Source: an uncultured Bacteroidales bacterium | Lineage (GTDB): Bacteria; Bacteroidota; Bacteroidia; Bacteroidales; UBA932 | DNA length: 48,768 bases | Direction of reading: 5' to 3' | Assembly: GCA_946185205.1 (NCBI GenBank) | Contig: CAMHIP010000004.1 | Coordinates: 1-48,768, forward strand | Shown here: one piece after another, positions 46,619 through 48,768 of the stretch | Numbering within the stretch: the stretch's first letter is position 1 | Layout: each line of letters begins with the position of its first letter | Notes under the pieces: model-generated | Database searches by the model: none | Told to the model about the DNA's origin: nothing | The model's input: the letters and a program-made list of their open reading frames with translations, nothing else | Made by a program: the position numbers and the translations under genes

Positions 46619-48768
46619 AGGAAGCGCCCGGTGCGGCTCTCCGCGCAGGCGCGGATCTCGGACGGCGCGCCCGTCGCCACGATGCGCCCGCCTTCTTCGC
46701 CCCCGCCGGGGCCCATGTCGATGATGTAGTCCGCGCTGCGGATGATGTCGAGGTCGTGCTCGATCACGACCACGGTCGCGCCGGCGGCAATCAGGGTTCT
46801 GAATACTTGCAGCAGCGTCTGCACGTCCAGCGGATGCAGGCCGATGGAGGGCTCGTCGAATACGAACACGGTGTCGGTCTGCGTGCGTCCCATTTCGCTG
46901 GCGAGCTTGAGGCGCTGCGCCTCGCCGCCGGACAGGCTGGGCGTTTGCTCGCCGAGGGTGAGGTAGCCCAGCCCCAGGTCCTGCAGGGTCTGCAGGCGGT
47001 CGCGCACGAGCGGGAGGTCCCGGCAGAAGGCCAGGGCGCGGGTGACGTCCATGTCCATCAGCTCCGGCAGGGAAGCGGACGCGCCGGCCTTGTTGGCGTA
47101 GCGCATGCCATAGGCGGCCCTGGCGTAGCGCGAGCCGCGGCAGTCGGGGCAGGGGATGTCCACGTCCGGCAGGAACTGGACGTCCAGCGAGATGGTGCCC
47201 GTGCCGTCGCAGACAGGGCAGCGCAGGCTGCCGGTGTTGTAGGAGAAATCGCCGGCCTTGTGGCCCAGCCGGCGGGCGTCCGGGGTCTTGGCGAAGATCT
47301 TGCGGAGCTCGTCGTGCACCCCGGCGTACGTGGCCACGGTCGAGCGGACGTTGATGCCGATGGGGGTGGCGTCGATGAGCTTGCAGCGGGCGATGCCGGG
47401 CGCATCGACCTGCCGGACGTGGTCGGGCAGGGGCGCCTTCTGCGTCAGGGCCTCCAGGGCCGGTACGAGGCTTTCCAGGATCATCGTCGTCTTGCCGGAG
47501 CCGGACACGCCGGTCACGACGGTCAGGCGCCCCTTGGGGAGCTCGACCTCCAGCGGCTTTACCGTGTGGATGGCGCCGGTGGACAGGCGGATGCGCCCTT
47601 CGGCGAACAGGTCCGGCGCCGGTCCCTTCAGGGCCTGCGCGCCGTCCCGCAGGAAGGGTCCGATCCGCGAGGCCGGGTCGGCGGCGATGTCGCTGATGCT
47701 GCCCTGGGCGAGCACGCGTCCGCCGTCCGCACCCGCCGCCGGGCCCATCTCGATGAGCCAGTCGGCTTCGCGCAGGATCTGCGTGTCGTGATCCACGAGC
47801 AGGACCGTGTTGCCGTCGGCCACGAGGTCGTGCATGACGCCGTTCAGCCCCACGATGTTGGAAGGATGCAGGCCGATGGAGGGCTCGTCCAGCACATACA
47901 GCACGCCGGTCGTGCGGTTGCGTACGGCCCGGGCGAGCTGCATCCGCTGGCGCTCGCCCGTAGAGAGCGTGGAGGCGGCGCGGTCCAGGGCCAGGTAGCC
48001 CAGCCCCAGGTCCGTCAGGCGCCGGGCCGTCTCCAGGAAGGAGTCGCAGATGGACTGCGCCATCGGGCGCATCGCCTCCGGCAGGCTGCCCGGGACGCCG
48101 CGTACCCATTCCACCGCTTCGGTGAGCGTCATCTTGCAGGCGTCGGCGAGCGAAATGCCGCGCAGGCGCGGGGCGCGGGCGGCTTCGGAGAGGCGGGTGC
48201 CGCCGCAGTCGGGGCAGGGGGCCTGGCGCAGGAAGCGTTCCACGCGCTTCATCCCTTTCTCGTCCGTGACCTTCGCCAGCGCGTTCTCCACCGAATAGAC
48301 GGCGCTGTAGTAGGTGAAGTCCATCTCGGCGAAGTTGTTGGTCTTCTCGTTGCGGTAGAGGATGTGGCGTTTCTCGGCGGGGCCGTGATAGACGATTTCC
48401 TTCTCTTCCGGGGTCAGGTCCCGGAAGGGGACGTCGGTGCGCACGCCCATCTCGCGGGCGATGTCCTTCATCAGCGACCACATCAGCGAGCCCCAGGGCG
48501 CCACGGCCCCTTCGTCGATGGTCAGCGACTCGTCCGGGACCAGCTTGGACTCGTCCACGGTCCAGACGGTGCCGGTGCCGCCGCATCGGGTGCAGGCGCC
48601 CTGGCTGTTGAAGGCGAGCTCCTCCGCGCCGGGCGCGAAGAAACGGGCTCCGCACACGGGGCAGACCAGTTCCTGCTCCGCCGCCACGGCGAGCGTCGGG
48701 GGCAGGTAGTGCCCGTTGGGGCAGCGGTGGCTGGCCAGGCGCGAGAACATGAGCCGCAGGCTGTTGAG
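46615..48768 (-). CDS. uvrA: UvrA-family excinuclease ATPase (partial, N-terminus outside window)
   Basis: DNA-damage-binding ABC ATPase of nucleotide excision repair. The visible 717 residues start inside the first nucleotide-binding domain; the first Walker A lies beyond the window edge. Visible features are zinc-binding cysteines (CPVCGARF, CTRCGGTG), a first signature STLSTGERQRMQLARA with DEPSIGLHP, a second Walker A GVSGSGKTT, the second zinc module (CPVCDGTG, CPDCRGSRY) and second signature PSLSGGEAQRLKLASE with DEPSIGLHP and IEHDLD. The total length appears short of classical UvrA (about 940), and the first signature is LSTGE rather than LSGGE, so a UvrA2-type paralogue lacking part of the insertion domains is possible. 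Confidence 0.88.
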   Translation of the reverse strand, partial: LNSLRLMFSRLASHRCPNGHYLPPTLAVAAEQELVCPVCGARFFAPGAEELAFNSQGACTRCGGTGTVWTVDESKLVPDESLTIDEGAVAPWGSLMWSLMKDIAREMGVRTDVPFRDLTPEEKEIVYHGPAEKRHILYRNEKTNNFAEMDFTYYSAVYSVENALAKVTDEKGMKRVERFLRQAPCPDCGGTRLSEAARAPRLRGISLADACKMTLTEAVEWVRGVPGSLPEAMRPMAQSICDSFLETARRLTDLGLGYLALDRAASTLSTGERQRMQLARAVRNRTTGVLYVLDEPSIGLHPSNIVGLNGVMHDLVADGNTVLLVDHDTQILREADWLIEMGPAAGADGGRVLAQGSISDIAADPASRIGPFLRDGAQALKGPAPDLFAEGRIRLSTGAIHTVKPLEVELPKGRLTVVTGVSGSGKTTMILESLVPALEALTQKAPLPDHVRQVDAPGIARCKLIDATPIGINVRSTVATYAGVHDELRKIFAKTPDARRLGHKAGDFSYNTGSLRCPVCDGTGTISLDVQFLPDVDIPCPDCRGSRYARAAYGMRYANKAGASASLPELMDMDVTRALAFCRDLPLVRDRLQTLQDLGLGYLTLGEQTPSLSGGEAQRLKLASEMGRTQTDTVFVFDEPSIGLHPLDVQTLLQVFRTLIAAGATVVVIEHDLDIIRSADYIIDMGPGGGEEGGRIVATGAPSEIRACAESRTGRFL

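Noticed and set aside
1-48768. CRISPR arrays, rRNA genes, insertion-sequence transposases, toxin-antitoxin or phage genes
   Set aside because: I looked for regularly spaced repeats, rRNA cores, transposase motifs and small paired genes and found none supportable.

Overview
The window is a GC-rich chromosomal segment from a member of the Bacteroidales (phylum Bacteroidota). The evidence is two SusC/SusD pairs, lipoprotein and secretion signals typical of that phylum, and many matches to the Bacteroidota promoter signature (TTTG, about 20 nt, then TAnnTTTG). The genus cannot be fixed from sequence alone. Both ends are cut inside genes: a PL11 lyase on the left and a UvrA-family ATPase on the right.

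About 1-35 kb is a polysaccharide utilisation locus for pectin, most likely rhamnogalacturonan I. On the minus strand an operon of LacZ-type GH2 and PL11 rhamnogalacturonan lyase (1-4154) is divergent from a GH28 lipoprotein (4268-5689). Next come a GH2 / DUF6250-like / PL22 oligogalacturonate lyase operon (10764 down to 5693) and two tandem SusC-SusD pairs (16330 to 10884 and 21430 to 16535). L-rhamnose mutarotase (rhaM), a CE12 acetylesterase and a GH106 alpha-L-rhamnosidase follow. A minus-strand operon then runs aspartase (aspA), GH28, acyl-ACP thioesterase, GH43-like (31242 down to 26567). Divergent from aspA, a third GH28 is followed by a GH88-DUF2264 fusion (31394-35083).

About 35-43 kb is a six-gene plus-strand operon for uronate use: kdgK, a LarA-type nickel-pincer racemase/epimerase homologue, pdxB, gnd, uxaE and uxuB. 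Polymer cut outside or in the periplasm would yield rhamnose, galactose, acetate, galacturonate and unsaturated uronates. RhaM handles rhamnose. UxaE and UxuB carry galacturonate carbon to mannonate, and KdgK phosphorylates KDG. The LarA homologue beside gnd suggests, as inference, a second route from mannonate through gluconate into the pentose phosphate pathway. uxaC, uxuA, the KDPG aldolase, rhamnose catabolic genes, an inner-membrane transporter and any PUL regulator are not in the window.

About 43-48.8 kb is housekeeping or accessory sequence: fabD, tRNA-Arg(CCG), a non-coding stretch downstream of the tRNA, an AlkZ-like glycosylase preceded by a 29-residue ORF that looks like a gene remnant, a DUF3810 membrane metalloprotease-like protein, and the partial UvrA.

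The least expected structures are a family of 28-bp palindromic elements found both between stop codons and terminators and inside two enzyme genes, a 25-nt leader motif shared by both susC genes, the GH88-DUF2264 fusion, and the LarA homologue in the uronate operon.
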